NCBI GenBank assembly: GCA_020635455.1
Contig: JACJZT010000002.1
Location: 1-64,000, forward strand
Direction: 5' to 3'
DNA from: Flavobacteriales bacterium
GTDB taxonomy: Bacteria > Bacteroidota > Bacteroidia > NS11-12g > UBA9320
Length of the DNA stretch: 64,000 bases
Numbering within the stretch: position 1 is the first letter of the stretch; each line of letters opens with the position of its first letter. The notes beneath the pieces are model-generated. The model worked only from the letters and a program-made list of their open reading frames with translations, did not search any database and had not been told where the DNA came from. This document shows positions 19,620 to 28,569 of the stretch, piece by piece. Position numbers and translations under genes: made by a program.

Positions 19620-19747
19620 CGGTAACACCACGCTTGTGAAATGCGGAATTTCGGGTTAGGAAAGCTCATTCTCCAATCGTAAATTTGACTTCAAACAAAG
19701 TTAACATCTCCGGAAACCGCACTTCACAAGCCTGGAGACCGTTAGCT
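19620..19747 (+). other. attC6 integron recombination site (arm family A)
   Basis: R'' CGGTAAC (19620-19626; extended GGCGGTAAC) is the complement of cassette 6's start GTTACCGCC. R' is GTTAGCT (19741-19747). Promoter-like module: TTAG 19656-19659, 20 nt, TAAATTTG 19680-19687. Confidence 0.9.
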
Positions 19748-19822
19748 GTAATGCGCTTAAGAGTTTTTAATTTCATACCAAAACTTATTTAAATTTGAGG
19801 ATTCTCAAACTTGATATATCCT

Positions 19823-20761
19823 ATGAGATTCTATGTTGGTGTAACAGATGGAAAATGGTACGATTTCCTCAGTAAGATAAACCCTGAGGATATTAATTTC
19901 TGGCAACCAGGAGGCGGGAACTTTAAAGTTATTGAACCAGGGGCACCATTTTTACTTAAATTAAAGAGTCCATATAATGCAATTGCAGGAGTTGGCTTCT
20001 ATTATAAACATACAATCTTGCCTATATCGATAGCATGGGAAACATTCGGTTACAGAAATGGCTGTAATTCATTTGAAGAGCTTCAAAAGATGATTCTTAA
20101 TTATTGAGGTGACAAATCAGATAGGAACCCGAATATTGGATGCATCGTCTTGAATGCTCCAGTTTTTTTTGAAAGGAAGGATTGGATTTCAGTTCCATCT
20201 AATTGGAGCAACAGTATTGTAAAGGGCAAATCATACTCAACGGAAGATCAAATTGGTAAAGAATTATGGAACAGAGTTGAAAGATTATTGGAAAAGTATC
20301 CGATAAAAATGCAAGAACTTTTGCATGAAGAATTGTCTGTGGAAGAGGAAGAATCTCCTAAATATGGAAATTCAATTCTAACCAAAGTAAGAATTGGACA
20401 AGGAGCATTTCGTGTTGGAGTAATCGATGCATATCAGCGTCGTTGTTCAATAAGTGGTGAAAAGACACTTCCAGTATTAGAAGCGGCCCATATAAAACCC
20501 TACTCACTAACCGGACAAAATGCAATATCAAACGGAATTCTATTGAGATCTGATATGCATAAACTATTTGACCAAGGGTATATTACGATAACCCCGAATT
20601 ATCAGGTTGAGATAAGTAACAGAATAAAAGAAGAGTTTGAAAATGGGAGAGAGTATTACCAGCATCACGGTAAAGGATTATTATTTTTACCAAACAACGA
20701 AATCGAAAAACCCAATAGGAACTATCTAAGATGGCATAATGAAGAACGGTACAAGGGATGA
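19823..20761 (+). pseudogene. HNH endonuclease gene interrupted by one in-frame TGA
   Basis: One reading frame of about 312 codons is broken only by TGA at 20105-20107. The first part (RFYVGVTDGKWYDFL and WQPGGG) is the usual N-terminal domain of a family of HNH nucleases of about 300 aa. The second part continues with NIGCIVLNAPVFF and ends in the HNH domain: RCSISGEKTLPVLEAAHIKPY, then NGILLRSDMHKLFDQGY (His and Asn/His metal ligands). Joined, the two parts have the normal length and order for the family, so this is a single gene with a nonsense mutation. The downstream part alone could still make the nuclease domain from a TTG or ATG near 20150. The start ATG 19823 follows a TAAATTTG element at 19790-19797. 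DNA restriction or defence is the likely former role. Confidence 0.75.
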
Positions 20762-20782
20762 CATAGTGCAAGGCGCACTCAC

Positions 20783-20911
20783 AGCTAACAGCACCTACAA
20801 AAGACGCTTATTTTATAGGTTTGGAAAGCTACATCTTCGGTCGTAAATTTGTCTAAAGACAATGCTTAACGTCTCCGGAAACGCGCCTCTTGTAGCTGCA
20901 GACCGTTAGCG
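20783..20911 (+). other. attC7 integron recombination site (arm family B)
   Basis: R'' AGCTAAC (20783-20789; extended ACAGCTAAC) is the complement of cassette 7's start GTTAGCTGT. R' is GTTAGCG (20905-20911). Promoter-like module: TTTG 20820-20823, 20 nt, TAAATTTG 20844-20851, pointing at the nuclease gene at 20959. Confidence 0.9.
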
Positions 20912-20958
20912 GTCATGCTATAACAACGACCAACCTAAACAAGTAGTAATTAGAAAAA

Positions 20959-23900
20959 ATGAGCATTTCAAACCTTTATATCTTTTCAAAGGATACTGAT
21001 GCAAACGCATCTTTGAGGGGATACCATTATCAGGTATTGAAAGCCGTTGAAACTTGGGTCGACAATTTCAACAACGGAATTGACGAGGAAATTTATTGCG
21101 ACTTTGAAGAAGATATTTTTCAGCATAACCCTACTTTAAAAACTGCTAAGTTCCGACAGATAAAACTTTATTCAAGCAACTTTTCTTTTGCCAGCTTAGA
21201 AGTGAAAAAGTGTATTGCACACTTTTTTATGCTTCATGTAAAAACGGATTACAATCTGCTAGAAAAGGAATTTGTGTTCGAAGCAAACACATCAGTTGCG
21301 CAAAAGAAAGGTGAAAATGATGCAGAACTTTTAAAGAAGTGGAACGAAAGCCAAGGGAAACTTGATAATGACTTATTAATGGAATGTGCAGTAAAAGTTC
21401 AATCAATTGTTTCAACTTACATTAACGAGCAGGCTTCGGAATTAGGTAAAAAATCAACGACAGAGGAAAAGGAAATACTAAAAAAAGCACTTAACGTTTT
21501 TAATTCTTTGAAAGAATCAGATTGGTTTGAGTTCACAAATAAAATCAGATGGAAATTCAACAATGTTTCTTCTGAAGAAGAATTTCTGGCGATTAGAAAT
21601 AAAATTGAAACGCAAATACTACAACTTCCATTTGAAATTGACGAAAACAATATTTCGTCAATTTTTGGAATGCTCAATACAGCAGCATTTTACAAAGCAT
21701 CAGCCGAAAATCCAGAAGAAAGAAAACTAACATTAAGCGAACTCAAGGAAACTCTGTTGAAGTCAGCAAATGACATTGATAAATGGTATTGGCAAATTGC
21801 CGAAAGATGGGAAGGCGTAACAGCCATTCATCATTTTGCAATCGGTGAATTTTACGAGGTGTTAGATGCCACAAGACATTGTAGGCAACACCTTTATCTC
21901 AAAATGCATGACCAACAATGGTTAAATATCCTTAAAATTTATATTGACAATAATGAGATTGCTGATGATTTCAAGCGAATAGCCATTTATGAATACCTGT
22001 GGTTAAGGTTTAGACCAATTGATTATTACACGAAACCAAAGGGAGATTTATTTGGCGAGGAAAAGTATTTTGAGTTCTACTTTAAGGACTTCAATGCATT
22101 CAGAAACGCAACCGAGTTAGAAGATGCTCAAAGTTTAATAAATATTTTGTTTGCCGCCGTTCAGATTGGAAATACTGATTTGAAAAAGAAGCAAATAGAT
22201 GAATGGTTTCAGCAAATGGATAAAACTATAAATGAAAAACTTGAGAAGGAAACCAACCCAAATGAAATTTGTCATTTACTTGAAAATATTGGAACACAAC
22301 GCCTTTTTTTAAATGCGCTGAAAAAAGAAAATAAAGATGTTACCGAATTTATTATTCCTTTGGAAGGAATTTTTGCTCACATTGACAAAGCGGACTTTTA
22401 CAATGCAACGGCACTTAGCATTAGATTGAGCAAATATATTAGTTTGCTGATTGATGTTGACCCTGATGCAAACTCGGCATTGATAGAAGCCATTGAAAAA
22501 TACACTGAAAAAATAAATCCGATAGTTGAAAAAAGAGATGGTTCATATAAAGCTGCAAAAGTTGAAGTTGAAAAGGGGATGCAGTATCTGAACAGCAAAA
22601 ATCCAACTCATTTGTTGACTGCACTGAATTGTTTCCATAAGGCAAAGACTTTATGGTATCAGCAGGAATCGATTGAGGGTTTTGTATTAGCAGTATTGAG
22701 TATTTCTCAGCTCTATTCTGCAATCGGTTTAAATTTAGCTGCAAAGTATTATGCTTTGAGTGCTTCATGGGCATGCATTCATAATGGAAATCGTCATTTG
22801 CTCAAAAGAATTGCTGATGCATTCGGTTTGATATTTTATGCGGACTTTAAACAAGGGGCATGGATGAATGCAATAATTTCTTTTGCTGACTACATGAATG
22901 TGAGAAATGAATTCAAAGGAGAACCGCTTGACCCTGCTATAGACGAGATGCCATTTAAAACAATGGCTGACTTAGCAATTATTCTACATTCCACTCCAAA
23001 AATTTCACCTCAATTGAAAGTTTTAATTGATTCACACATTGGAATGTTGGGTGAGTTGAGAGAAGAATTTATTAAATCACTTTTACCTAAGTTAGAAAAA
23101 GATTTTCCTACAGATACTTCACTGAAAAAAATTCTTGAAGTTAAACTAACCGACAAACCATTGAATGACGTTGGCAAAAAAAGAATTATTCGCTTTAATG
23201 CATTGGGCAGTTCCTGGGAGGTTTCATTTAACAATGACTATGAAAACACTCCGATTGCAGAAGAGTTTTGTGGAATTATGCAGGTGATGCTTGCAGAAAT
23301 TTCTTTGTCAAAATATGATTTTCATTTAGTGAGAGGTTCTGTAAAAATTGAATTGGAAATGAACACCGAATATATGTTACCTGAGCAACTTCCAACTCAT
23401 TCAGAATTTAAATGGAAAGTTTCTCTTGAATTTTTTAATAGCGCTCTAGCACAGGAAATTAAAATGCACACAGCAAGGATTTCAGTAGCACTAATGTACG
23501 TTCTTGGAGAAATTAGTTTATTACCTCAAGAAGAATTCCAAGAAAAGTTTCATACTTTGTTTAAAGAAAATGATTTAGCAGGAAAAAGTCTTGTCCTTGG
23601 CTCATACCAAAGAATGTATCGATCTGTTTTCAATCAGGATAAGTTTGATAGTTTACATAGAAAGCATTTTGAGTCAGTGGATGCTTTTTTTTTGAAATTG
23701 CCAGTCTCTAATCCTGTAATGGAATGGAAAAAAGATTTCAGTTCAAAATATAATCAGCAAGAAGCCATTGATAATATTAAGAACCGGTTTAAGAATTCCC
23801 ATAAGTGTATTTACATGACAATAGAAAATTTGAAACAGGACAAGGATTTCCCTGCATTCATGAATGAGTTACGAAATATGGGGTTTCACGATTGGCAGAT

Positions 23901-24246
23901 AACACTTACAATAATGAACTTCATACTGAATTATAAAACGAAGCGTGAAATTGGACAACAGCATTTTGAAACAGAAGAACAATATCACCAAAAATATAAC
24001 GAACTCTTTAACAGATTGCAGCACCTTGATGAAAAGGATTGTTACATTGAATTTCCTCTGAAAGCATTTCAGTCAAAAGAATTCCAGTATCAACTTAACC
24101 ACACAATTGTAGTTGTTTTAAAATCTTATGGACTTGAAAACAACGCAAGGTTTCCAAACTTTAAATCGGTAAAAGAATTCCTTAATATTCGATTCAATAT
24201 GGAAATTGACAATTCGAATGATGGTAATTTGCTTTATGATATTTAA
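20959..24246 (+). CDS. large DUF4297/Cap4-like nuclease with helical repeat region, putative defence protein
   Basis: The 1095-aa protein starts with a segment that fits the dsDNA-endonuclease domain found in Cap4 and other anti-phage effectors: SLRGYHYQVLKAVE near residue 18-31, acidic CDFEEDI near 47-53, and FRQIKLYSS near 66-74. The acidic residues and QIK would form a PD-(D/E)XK-type site. The remaining 850 residues are mostly helical. Residues 530-660 look like TPR or other helical repeats (PTHLLTALNCFHKAKTL, then LNLAAKYYALSASWAC). I see no Walker A motif, so it is not an Avs/STAND ATPase, and no partner gene is in the cassette. A stand-alone nuclease with a helical sensor is my inference. 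The only promoter in view is the one inside attC7. No frameshift is apparent. Confidence 0.7.
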   Translation: MSISNLYIFSKDTDANASLRGYHYQVLKAVETWVDNFNNGIDEEIYCDFEEDIFQHNPTLKTAKFRQIKLYSSNFSFASLEVKKCIAHFFMLHVKTDYNLLEKEFVFEANTSVAQKKGENDAELLKKWNESQGKLDNDLLMECAVKVQSIVSTYINEQASELGKKSTTEEKEILKKALNVFNSLKESDWFEFTNKIRWKFNNVSSEEEFLAIRNKIETQILQLPFEIDENNISSIFGMLNTAAFYKASAENPEERKLTLSELKETLLKSANDIDKWYWQIAERWEGVTAIHHFAIGEFYEVLDATRHCRQHLYLKMHDQQWLNILKIYIDNNEIADDFKRIAIYEYLWLRFRPIDYYTKPKGDLFGEEKYFEFYFKDFNAFRNATELEDAQSLINILFAAVQIGNTDLKKKQIDEWFQQMDKTINEKLEKETNPNEICHLLENIGTQRLFLNALKKENKDVTEFIIPLEGIFAHIDKADFYNATALSIRLSKYISLLIDVDPDANSALIEAIEKYTEKINPIVEKRDGSYKAAKVEVEKGMQYLNSKNPTHLLTALNCFHKAKTLWYQQESIEGFVLAVLSISQLYSAIGLNLAAKYYALSASWACIHNGNRHLLKRIADAFGLIFYADFKQGAWMNAIISFADYMNVRNEFKGEPLDPAIDEMPFKTMADLAIILHSTPKISPQLKVLIDSHIGMLGELREEFIKSLLPKLEKDFPTDTSLKKILEVKLTDKPLNDVGKKRIIRFNALGSSWEVSFNNDYENTPIAEEFCGIMQVMLAEISLSKYDFHLVRGSVKIELEMNTEYMLPEQLPTHSEFKWKVSLEFFNSALAQEIKMHTARISVALMYVLGEISLLPQEEFQEKFHTLFKENDLAGKSLVLGSYQRMYRSVFNQDKFDSLHRKHFESVDAFFLKLPVSNPVMEWKKDFSSKYNQQEAIDNIKNRFKNSHKCIYMTIENLKQDKDFPAFMNELRNMGFHDWQITLTIMNFILNYKTKREIGQQHFETEEQYHQKYNELFNRLQHLDEKDCYIEFPLKAFQSKEFQYQLNHTIVVVLKSYGLENNARFPNFKSVKEFLNIRFNMEIDNSNDGNLLYDI

Positions 24247-24275
24247 AGAAATTTTGAAAGTAAAGAAGCACGAAC

Positions 24276-24403
24276 CGCTAACACCACGCTTGTGAAATGC
24301 GGAATTTCAGGTTAGGAAAGCTCATTCTCCAATCGTACATTTGACTTCAAACAAAGTGAACGCCTTCGGAAACCGCACTTCACAAGCCTGGAGACCGTTA
24401 GCG
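24276..24403 (+). other. attC8 integron recombination site (arm family A)
   Basis: R'' CGCTAAC (24276-24282; extended CCGCTAAC) is the complement of cassette 8's start GTTAGCGG. R' is GTTAGCG (24397-24403). Promoter-like module: TTAG 24312-24315, 20 nt, TACATTTG 24336-24343. Confidence 0.9.
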
Positions 24404-24963
24404 GTAAGCGTTGGGAAAACTTTCACAAAATACAGACTTTTTTATCTTTCCGATCCAAATATTTCGTTTCTTTGAACTTCTACTAAAGCGAAGAATAATA
24501 TAAATTCAATATGAAAAAACTAAGAATTATACTGATTTTTATTTCTGTAGCAACAACTCTTTTTAGCTGTAACAGCAATTCATCTTCGACAGAATCAAAT
24601 TCTATAGCGGAAACCAATGACATCAATGGTAGTTATGACAGCCAAGAATATCTCAATGGTGACTGGCTGTCTAATTCTATGGAGATTAATTCTAAACCAG
24701 CTTGTACTCAATCCTATTTACTCCATTTAGAACCATCTGGTGAAGGTGTATTAACAGTTATGTTCCTGTATCCTTCAATAAATGTAAAGGTCGAAACTTC
24801 CATTCCACTTCAGTGGGCTTTTAGCAATGAATGTAATACTCCCCATTTTTAAACCAAAAGGATAGGAAAGTTAAGTTAAAAACTTCATTCAAATCTCTTC
24901 TTTTTTTTTATTTTCTTTTTTGTTACTTTTTTCTTTGTTAATAAGTCCATTTTTTGTGGATTA

Positions 24964-25800
24964 CTATGCTGCTTTTCGGCTTAAGGAATCCTCAAAACGG
25001 GTATTGGGTTTTTGTTTGGTGCTATGATGGGTTTTATTATTGTAGTACTCCACATGGTTTTGGATCCCTTCATAAAGTTCAAAGCCATCCTCTGCCGGAT
25101 TTAAATAAATGTAATCGTGCTTAATGCTTTTCCAGAACCGTTCGATCCAACTGTTGTCCGTTGCTCTTCCTTTGCCATCCATTGAGACTTTTACTTTCAA
25201 TTTGTCGAGGTACTGTGTCCATAAGGCACTGGTGTATTGAGACCCCTGATCACTGTTTACAATCTCAGGCAAGCCATACTGCCTTATTGCCTCATTCAGC
25301 ACATTTTTACACCACTGGGCGTCCATAGAGTTACTGATACCCCAGGAAAGGATTTTACGGCTATATACGTCTATTATAGCTGTCATATACATGAATCCTT
25401 TGCGCATTGGTATATAGGTTATGTCCGTACACCAGACCTGATTGGCGCGGGTTATTTCCATACCTCTGAGCAGATAAGGCCTAATGTACTCCCTTAAACC
25501 TTGTTTGGTCAGGTTCTTGCGCCGGTAAATGGTTTCATGCCCCATGATCCTGAACAACCTGCGGATCCTTTTGGGACCGATGGGATACCCAAGATCCCTT
25601 AATAAATAAACCATAGACCACACCCCTTCGGTGGGGTGGTTAATCAGGTGTTCATCCATCAATCGCATCATTTTGATGTTCTCCGGTTTTTCATCCATGG
25701 GTTTGTAGTAAAGCAAACTCCGGTTGACTGAAAGCAGATCACACTGTTTGCGAACCGATAAACCAGCTTCCGGACGGATCAACTTAGCTTTGGATTTCAT
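24964..25800 (-). CDS. IS3-family transposase OrfB (DDE catalytic domain)
   Basis: The 278-aa protein has an HTH_21-like N-terminal part (SVRKQCDLLSVNRSLLYYK) and an integrase-core fold. The catalytic residues are Asp in WCTDITYIP, Asp in VNSDQGSQYTS and Glu in SWIERFWKSIK, so the DDE triad is complete. It overlaps orfA by 4 bp. It is probably made mainly as an OrfAB fusion by -1 frameshifting on the A8-G run at the end of orfA; read in that frame, the product continues KCQETGDMKSKAK into OrfB without a stop. Confidence 0.92.
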   Translation of the reverse strand: MKSKAKLIRPEAGLSVRKQCDLLSVNRSLLYYKPMDEKPENIKMMRLMDEHLINHPTEGVWSMVYLLRDLGYPIGPKRIRRLFRIMGHETIYRRKNLTKQGLREYIRPYLLRGMEITRANQVWCTDITYIPMRKGFMYMTAIIDVYSRKILSWGISNSMDAQWCKNVLNEAIRQYGLPEIVNSDQGSQYTSALWTQYLDKLKVKVSMDGKGRATDNSWIERFWKSIKHDYIYLNPAEDGFELYEGIQNHVEYYNNKTHHSTKQKPNTRFEDSLSRKAA

Positions 25801-26093
25801 ATCCCCAGTCTCTTGGCACTTTTTTTTAAAAAATCATTCTCCACCTTAAGCTGCCCAATCTGTGCATAGAGCTTCTCAATGTCTACTTTATCTTCAGAGG
25901 AATCTTCACCGGTTGATTTTTCAAAAACGGTCGAAAGATTAGCTAAAAGCTCTGCCTTCCACCTGGAAATAATTACAGAGCTTACTTCATACTTTTTAGA
26001 TAACTCAGCTAATGTTTGCTGTTCTTTGGCAGCATCGAGAGCCACTTTGGCCTTGAAGGCTGCAGAAAATTTGCGTCTTGTTTGTTTTTGCAT
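25797..26093 (-). CDS. IS3-family transposase OrfA (helix-turn-helix)
   Basis: The 98-aa protein is a Tnp_1/HTH_8-type DNA-binding domain (RRKFSAAFKAKVALDAAKE, LSKKYEVSSVIISRWK) followed by a leucine-rich coiled coil (EKLYAQIGQLKVENDFLKK) used for dimerisation. An A8-G slippery run (plus-strand 25820-25827, C at 25819) lies near its end and is the expected -1 frameshift site to OrfB. OrfA on its own normally represses or modulates transposition. Confidence 0.9.
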   Translation of the reverse strand: MQKQTRRKFSAAFKAKVALDAAKEQQTLAELSKKYEVSSVIISRWKAELLANLSTVFEKSTGEDSSEDKVDIEKLYAQIGQLKVENDFLKKSAKRLGI

Positions 26094-26507
26094 TTTGGTT
26101 AGTAAATATAGTGTTTTTTATAACTAACCTTGTGGCCCTATTTTTGGGGAGTATTACAGAAAGTCCAAATTCTAAAAATGGTCAACTTGATTTAGTTTAT
26201 AAATCGTCCGGCGTAGAAACAAGATTTGAACCACAAAGTGACGTGTATAAAACATTAGCAGAGGCAGCTAATCAGTCATTTATCACTCAATGCGCAAATA
26301 AAACAGAAGTGGCTAATTTGAATTTTAAAGATAATGATGTGAAAATATTTTCAATAAGGCCTCAAGATAGTTATGTATTGTTAACTGAAAATCTAGATTT
26401 TATTAAGGTTAAACCATAGACGCAAATAATAAGATACCTTGGAAAGTTGCGGCCTGATTAAATTCTCAAAATGAAATGTTATAACTGCTTTACATAGAAC
26501 GCCTAAC

Positions 26508-26636
26508 CGCTAACAGCACCTACAAAAGACGCTTACTTTATCGGTTTGGAAAGCTTCATCTTCGGACGTAACTTTGTCTAAAGACAATGCTTAACGTCTC
26601 CGGAAACGCGCCTCTTGTAGCTGCAGACCGTTAGCA
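26508..26636 (+). other. attC9 integron recombination site (arm family B)
   Basis: R'' CGCTAAC (26508-26514; extended ACCGCTAAC) is the complement of cassette 9's start GTTAGCGGT. R' is GTTAGCA (26630-26636). Promoter-like module: TTTG 26545-26548, 20 nt, TAACTTTG 26569-26576. Confidence 0.9.
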
Positions 26637-26712
26637 GCAAGGCAACCGACACCCTAGACAAAGGCAAAACTTCCGACAAAGTTTAAGCAAAAGGTTTTTT
26701 TTCGACAAAATA

Positions 26713-26759
26713 TTTGCGTAGCTAAATGACTTCATTTATATTTGTAGTCAAATGACTTC
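26713..26759 (+). promoter_or_regulatory. promoter and probable operator of the ArsR operon
   Basis: TTTG (26713-26716), 20 nt and TATATTTG (26737-26744) form a consensus promoter 18 bp before the ATG at 26763. Two direct copies of AAATGACTTC (26724-26733 and 26750-26759, 26 bp apart) overlap the spacer and the start site. They are likely binding sites of the ArsR-type regulator, which would then repress its own operon. Confidence 0.6.
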
Positions 26760-26762
26760 GCA

Positions 26763-27083
26763 ATGGAATTAAGACGAGACGTATTTCAAGCAATAGCAGA
26801 CCCAACAAGACGAGCAATTTTGCTTTTACTGGCTTCACAATCATTGACAGCAGGTGCAATTGCGTCCAACTTTGACACAGCAAGACCAACAGTTTCAAAA
26901 CACTTACAAATTTTGACAGAGTGTGAACTGCTTAAACAAGAACAACAAGGCAGAGAAATTTATTATCATTTCAATCCAAACAAAATGAAAGAGATAGCTG
27001 ACTACATCGAACCATTCCGACAAATGTGGGACATTAAGTTTAATAAACTGGAAGCAGTAATGAAAAAGTATAAAAACAAATAG
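26763..27083 (+). CDS. ArsR-family transcriptional regulator
   Basis: The 106-aa protein is a single winged-helix domain: the helix-turn-helix runs through LTAGAIASNFDTARPTVSKHLQIL and the wing through LLKQEQQGREIYYHF. It has no Cys pair in the recognition helix, so it is not a classical metal sensor. It belongs to the group that is usually encoded next to SRPBCC/AHSA1 proteins. It is the first of four tightly packed genes in cassette 10 and probably regulates them through the direct repeats in its promoter. Confidence 0.88.
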   Translation: MELRRDVFQAIADPTRRAILLLLASQSLTAGAIASNFDTARPTVSKHLQILTECELLKQEQQGREIYYHFNPNKMKEIADYIEPFRQMWDIKFNKLEAVMKKYKNK

Positions 27084-27084
27084 A

Positions 27085-27549
27085 ATGGTGCAAAAGACAA
27101 AAATAAAAGCCGAAGAAGGCAAACAAGAATTAATAATAACGAGGGAGTTTGACCTTCCATTAGATTTACTTTTTAAAGCATACACAGAAGCCGAACTTAT
27201 TGAACAATGGATGGGAACGAAGGTCATAAAACTTGAAAATAAAAATCACGGCAGTTACCAGTTTGAAACTTCATATAATGGGAATGTAGTGTTTAAAGCG
27301 AATGGAACAATTCACGAAGTTTTACATAATAAAAAAATCACACGAACCTTTGAAATAGAGAATATGCCTATTGGCGTTCAACTTGAGTTTTTAGAATTTG
27401 AAAAGCTTACCGAAAACACAAGCAAACTGACAATTCAAATAATTTACAAATCAGAAAAGCACAGAGCTGAACAACTGAAACTACCTTTTGCCAATGGATT
27501 AAATATGGCACACAACAGGCTACAAGAAATTTTAATCAACTCAAAATAA
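27085..27549 (+). CDS. SRPBCC (AHSA1-type) ligand-binding protein
   Basis: The 154-aa protein starts with the family signature ITREFDLPLDLLFKAYTEAELIEQWMG and continues with the GSYQFETSYNG and VQLEFLEFEKL strands of the helix-grip fold. These proteins bind hydrophobic ligands; the ligand here is unknown. It starts 1 nt after the regulator's stop, which points to translational coupling. The ArsR-SRPBCC pair is common in bacteria. Confidence 0.82.
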   Translation: MVQKTKIKAEEGKQELIITREFDLPLDLLFKAYTEAELIEQWMGTKVIKLENKNHGSYQFETSYNGNVVFKANGTIHEVLHNKKITRTFEIENMPIGVQLEFLEFEKLTENTSKLTIQIIYKSEKHRAEQLKLPFANGLNMAHNRLQEILINSK

Positions 27550-27554
27550 TTGCA

Positions 27555-27947
27555 ATGACAAATCATAAATCAAAAAAAATCGCCTATTGGATAGTAACAG
27601 GCTTACTATGCTTAGGAATGTTAGGCGGTGGCATAGCACAACTAATAAGAGCCAAACCGAATGTGGACGGAATTATTAGTTTAGGTTATCCACTTTATAT
27701 ACTCACAATTTTAGGTGTTTGGAAGTTGCTTGCTGTATTTTCCATTCTCATCCCAAAATATCCGTTGGTTAAAGAATGGGCTTATGCAGGACTATTTTTC
27801 CTTTTATCAGGTGGCGTTATTTCACATTTGGCAAGTGGTGAAGGACTAATGAAAACATTGCCAGTATTCGTTTTTTTATGTCTTAACATTGCTTCTGGGT
27901 ATTTGAGACCAGCAGATAGGAAAATTAACATAAACAACAAATCTTAA
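27555..27947 (+). CDS. DoxX-like small membrane protein
   Basis: The 130-aa protein has four hydrophobic segments (about residues 11-30, 45-66, 75-92 and 99-115) and the arrangement GGGIAQLIRAKP, then LGVWKLLAVFSIL, seen in DoxX-like/DUF4345-type proteins. It should sit in the inner membrane. Its role is unknown; in similar operons it accompanies ArsR and SRPBCC genes. It lies 5 nt downstream of the SRPBCC gene. Confidence 0.7.
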   Translation: MTNHKSKKIAYWIVTGLLCLGMLGGGIAQLIRAKPNVDGIISLGYPLYILTILGVWKLLAVFSILIPKYPLVKEWAYAGLFFLLSGGVISHLASGEGLMKTLPVFVFLCLNIASGYLRPADRKININNKS

Positions 27948-27951
27948 AATT

Positions 27952-28413
27952 ATGGCTAACACTGTAGATTTTATCAATGTTACAGAAATGGGTTTAGAGT
28001 CATCTCCTGTTTCCAAAACACTTGCAGGATTGAGAGCAAACGAAGCTCGGTATTTCAAAAATAAATACAACCAAGATTTTATAGTTGTTCCTGCGACAAA
28101 AAGCAAAGAAGCCTTGAACTGGGTGACTAAGATTTTAAAAGAAGAACGAAATATTGTCATAGAATCAAAGCCATTGGAAACTGCCAGTTTATTAGTAGAT
28201 GGAATAAAATGGATTTATGTATTTTATGAAAGTGGGCTTTCAATTAATGTTCTTTATACACTTAGTAGCCAAGGAAAACGAGCAGTAGGGTTTAAACTTT
28301 CAGAAGGTATGGACATTCCAGACGAATTGGGAAAATTCAAATTTGCAAGACAAAAATCTAAACTTGCTGGGACAATTCGTGGGACTTTCTTTGTAATTAA
28401 AGGAGAGTATTAA
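27952..28413 (+). CDS. protein of unknown function, 153 aa
   Basis: A soluble alpha/beta protein without signal peptide, 4 nt downstream of the DoxX-like gene and the last of the four-gene operon. Motifs such as LRANEARYFKNKYNQDF and WIYVFYESGLSINVLYTL are visible but I do not recognise a family. The tight spacing suggests it acts with the SRPBCC/DoxX pair. Confidence 0.6.
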   Translation: MANTVDFINVTEMGLESSPVSKTLAGLRANEARYFKNKYNQDFIVVPATKSKEALNWVTKILKEERNIVIESKPLETASLLVDGIKWIYVFYESGLSINVLYTLSSQGKRAVGFKLSEGMDIPDELGKFKFARQKSKLAGTIRGTFFVIKGEY

Positions 28414-28441
28414 AACCAATAATGACGACCAAATGCCCAGC

Positions 28442-28569
28442 TGCTAACACCACGCTTGTGAAATGCGGAATTTCAGGTTAGGAAAGCTCATTCTCCAATC
28501 GTACATTTGACTTCAAACAAAGAGAACGTCTTCGGAAACCGCACTTCACAAGCCTGGAGACCGTTACCT
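28442..28569 (+). other. attC10 integron recombination site (arm family A)
   Basis: R'' TGCTAAC (28442-28448; extended GCTGCTAAC) is the complement of cassette 10's start GTTAGCAGC. R' is GTTACCT (28563-28569). Promoter-like module: TTAG 28478-28481, 20 nt, TACATTTG 28502-28509. Confidence 0.9.

Larger units (their letters stand above)
24832..26158 (-). mobile_element. IS3-family insertion sequence, complete, 1327 bp
   Basis: The ends are inverted repeats: both start TGTAATACTCCCC when read inwards, diverging after 13-14 bases. The target duplication is GAA (24829-24831 and 26159-26161), a length normal for IS3 elements. Two overlapping genes, orfA and orfB, fill the element on the minus strand. 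The ends, duplication and genes are intact, so insertion is recent and the element may still move. Confidence 0.93.
24511..26419 (+). pseudogene. lipoprotein gene (192 aa when joined) disrupted by an IS3-family element
   Basis: The 5' part (24511-24831) encodes a signal sequence with lipobox TLFSC and a soluble domain ending QWAFSNE. The 3' part (26162-26419) resumes in the same frame with SPNSKNGQLDLVYKSSG and ends KVKP. Removing the IS and one 3-bp target duplicate gives an uninterrupted frame of 192 codons, which proves a single gene. Before insertion it was the only gene of cassette 9, in attC orientation. Function is unknown. Confidence 0.85.

Noticed and set aside
20105..20107. Recoding of TGA as a sense codon in this organism.
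   Set aside because: Many genes here end at normal stops, and the other broken gene has TAA, so simple nonsense mutations are more likely.
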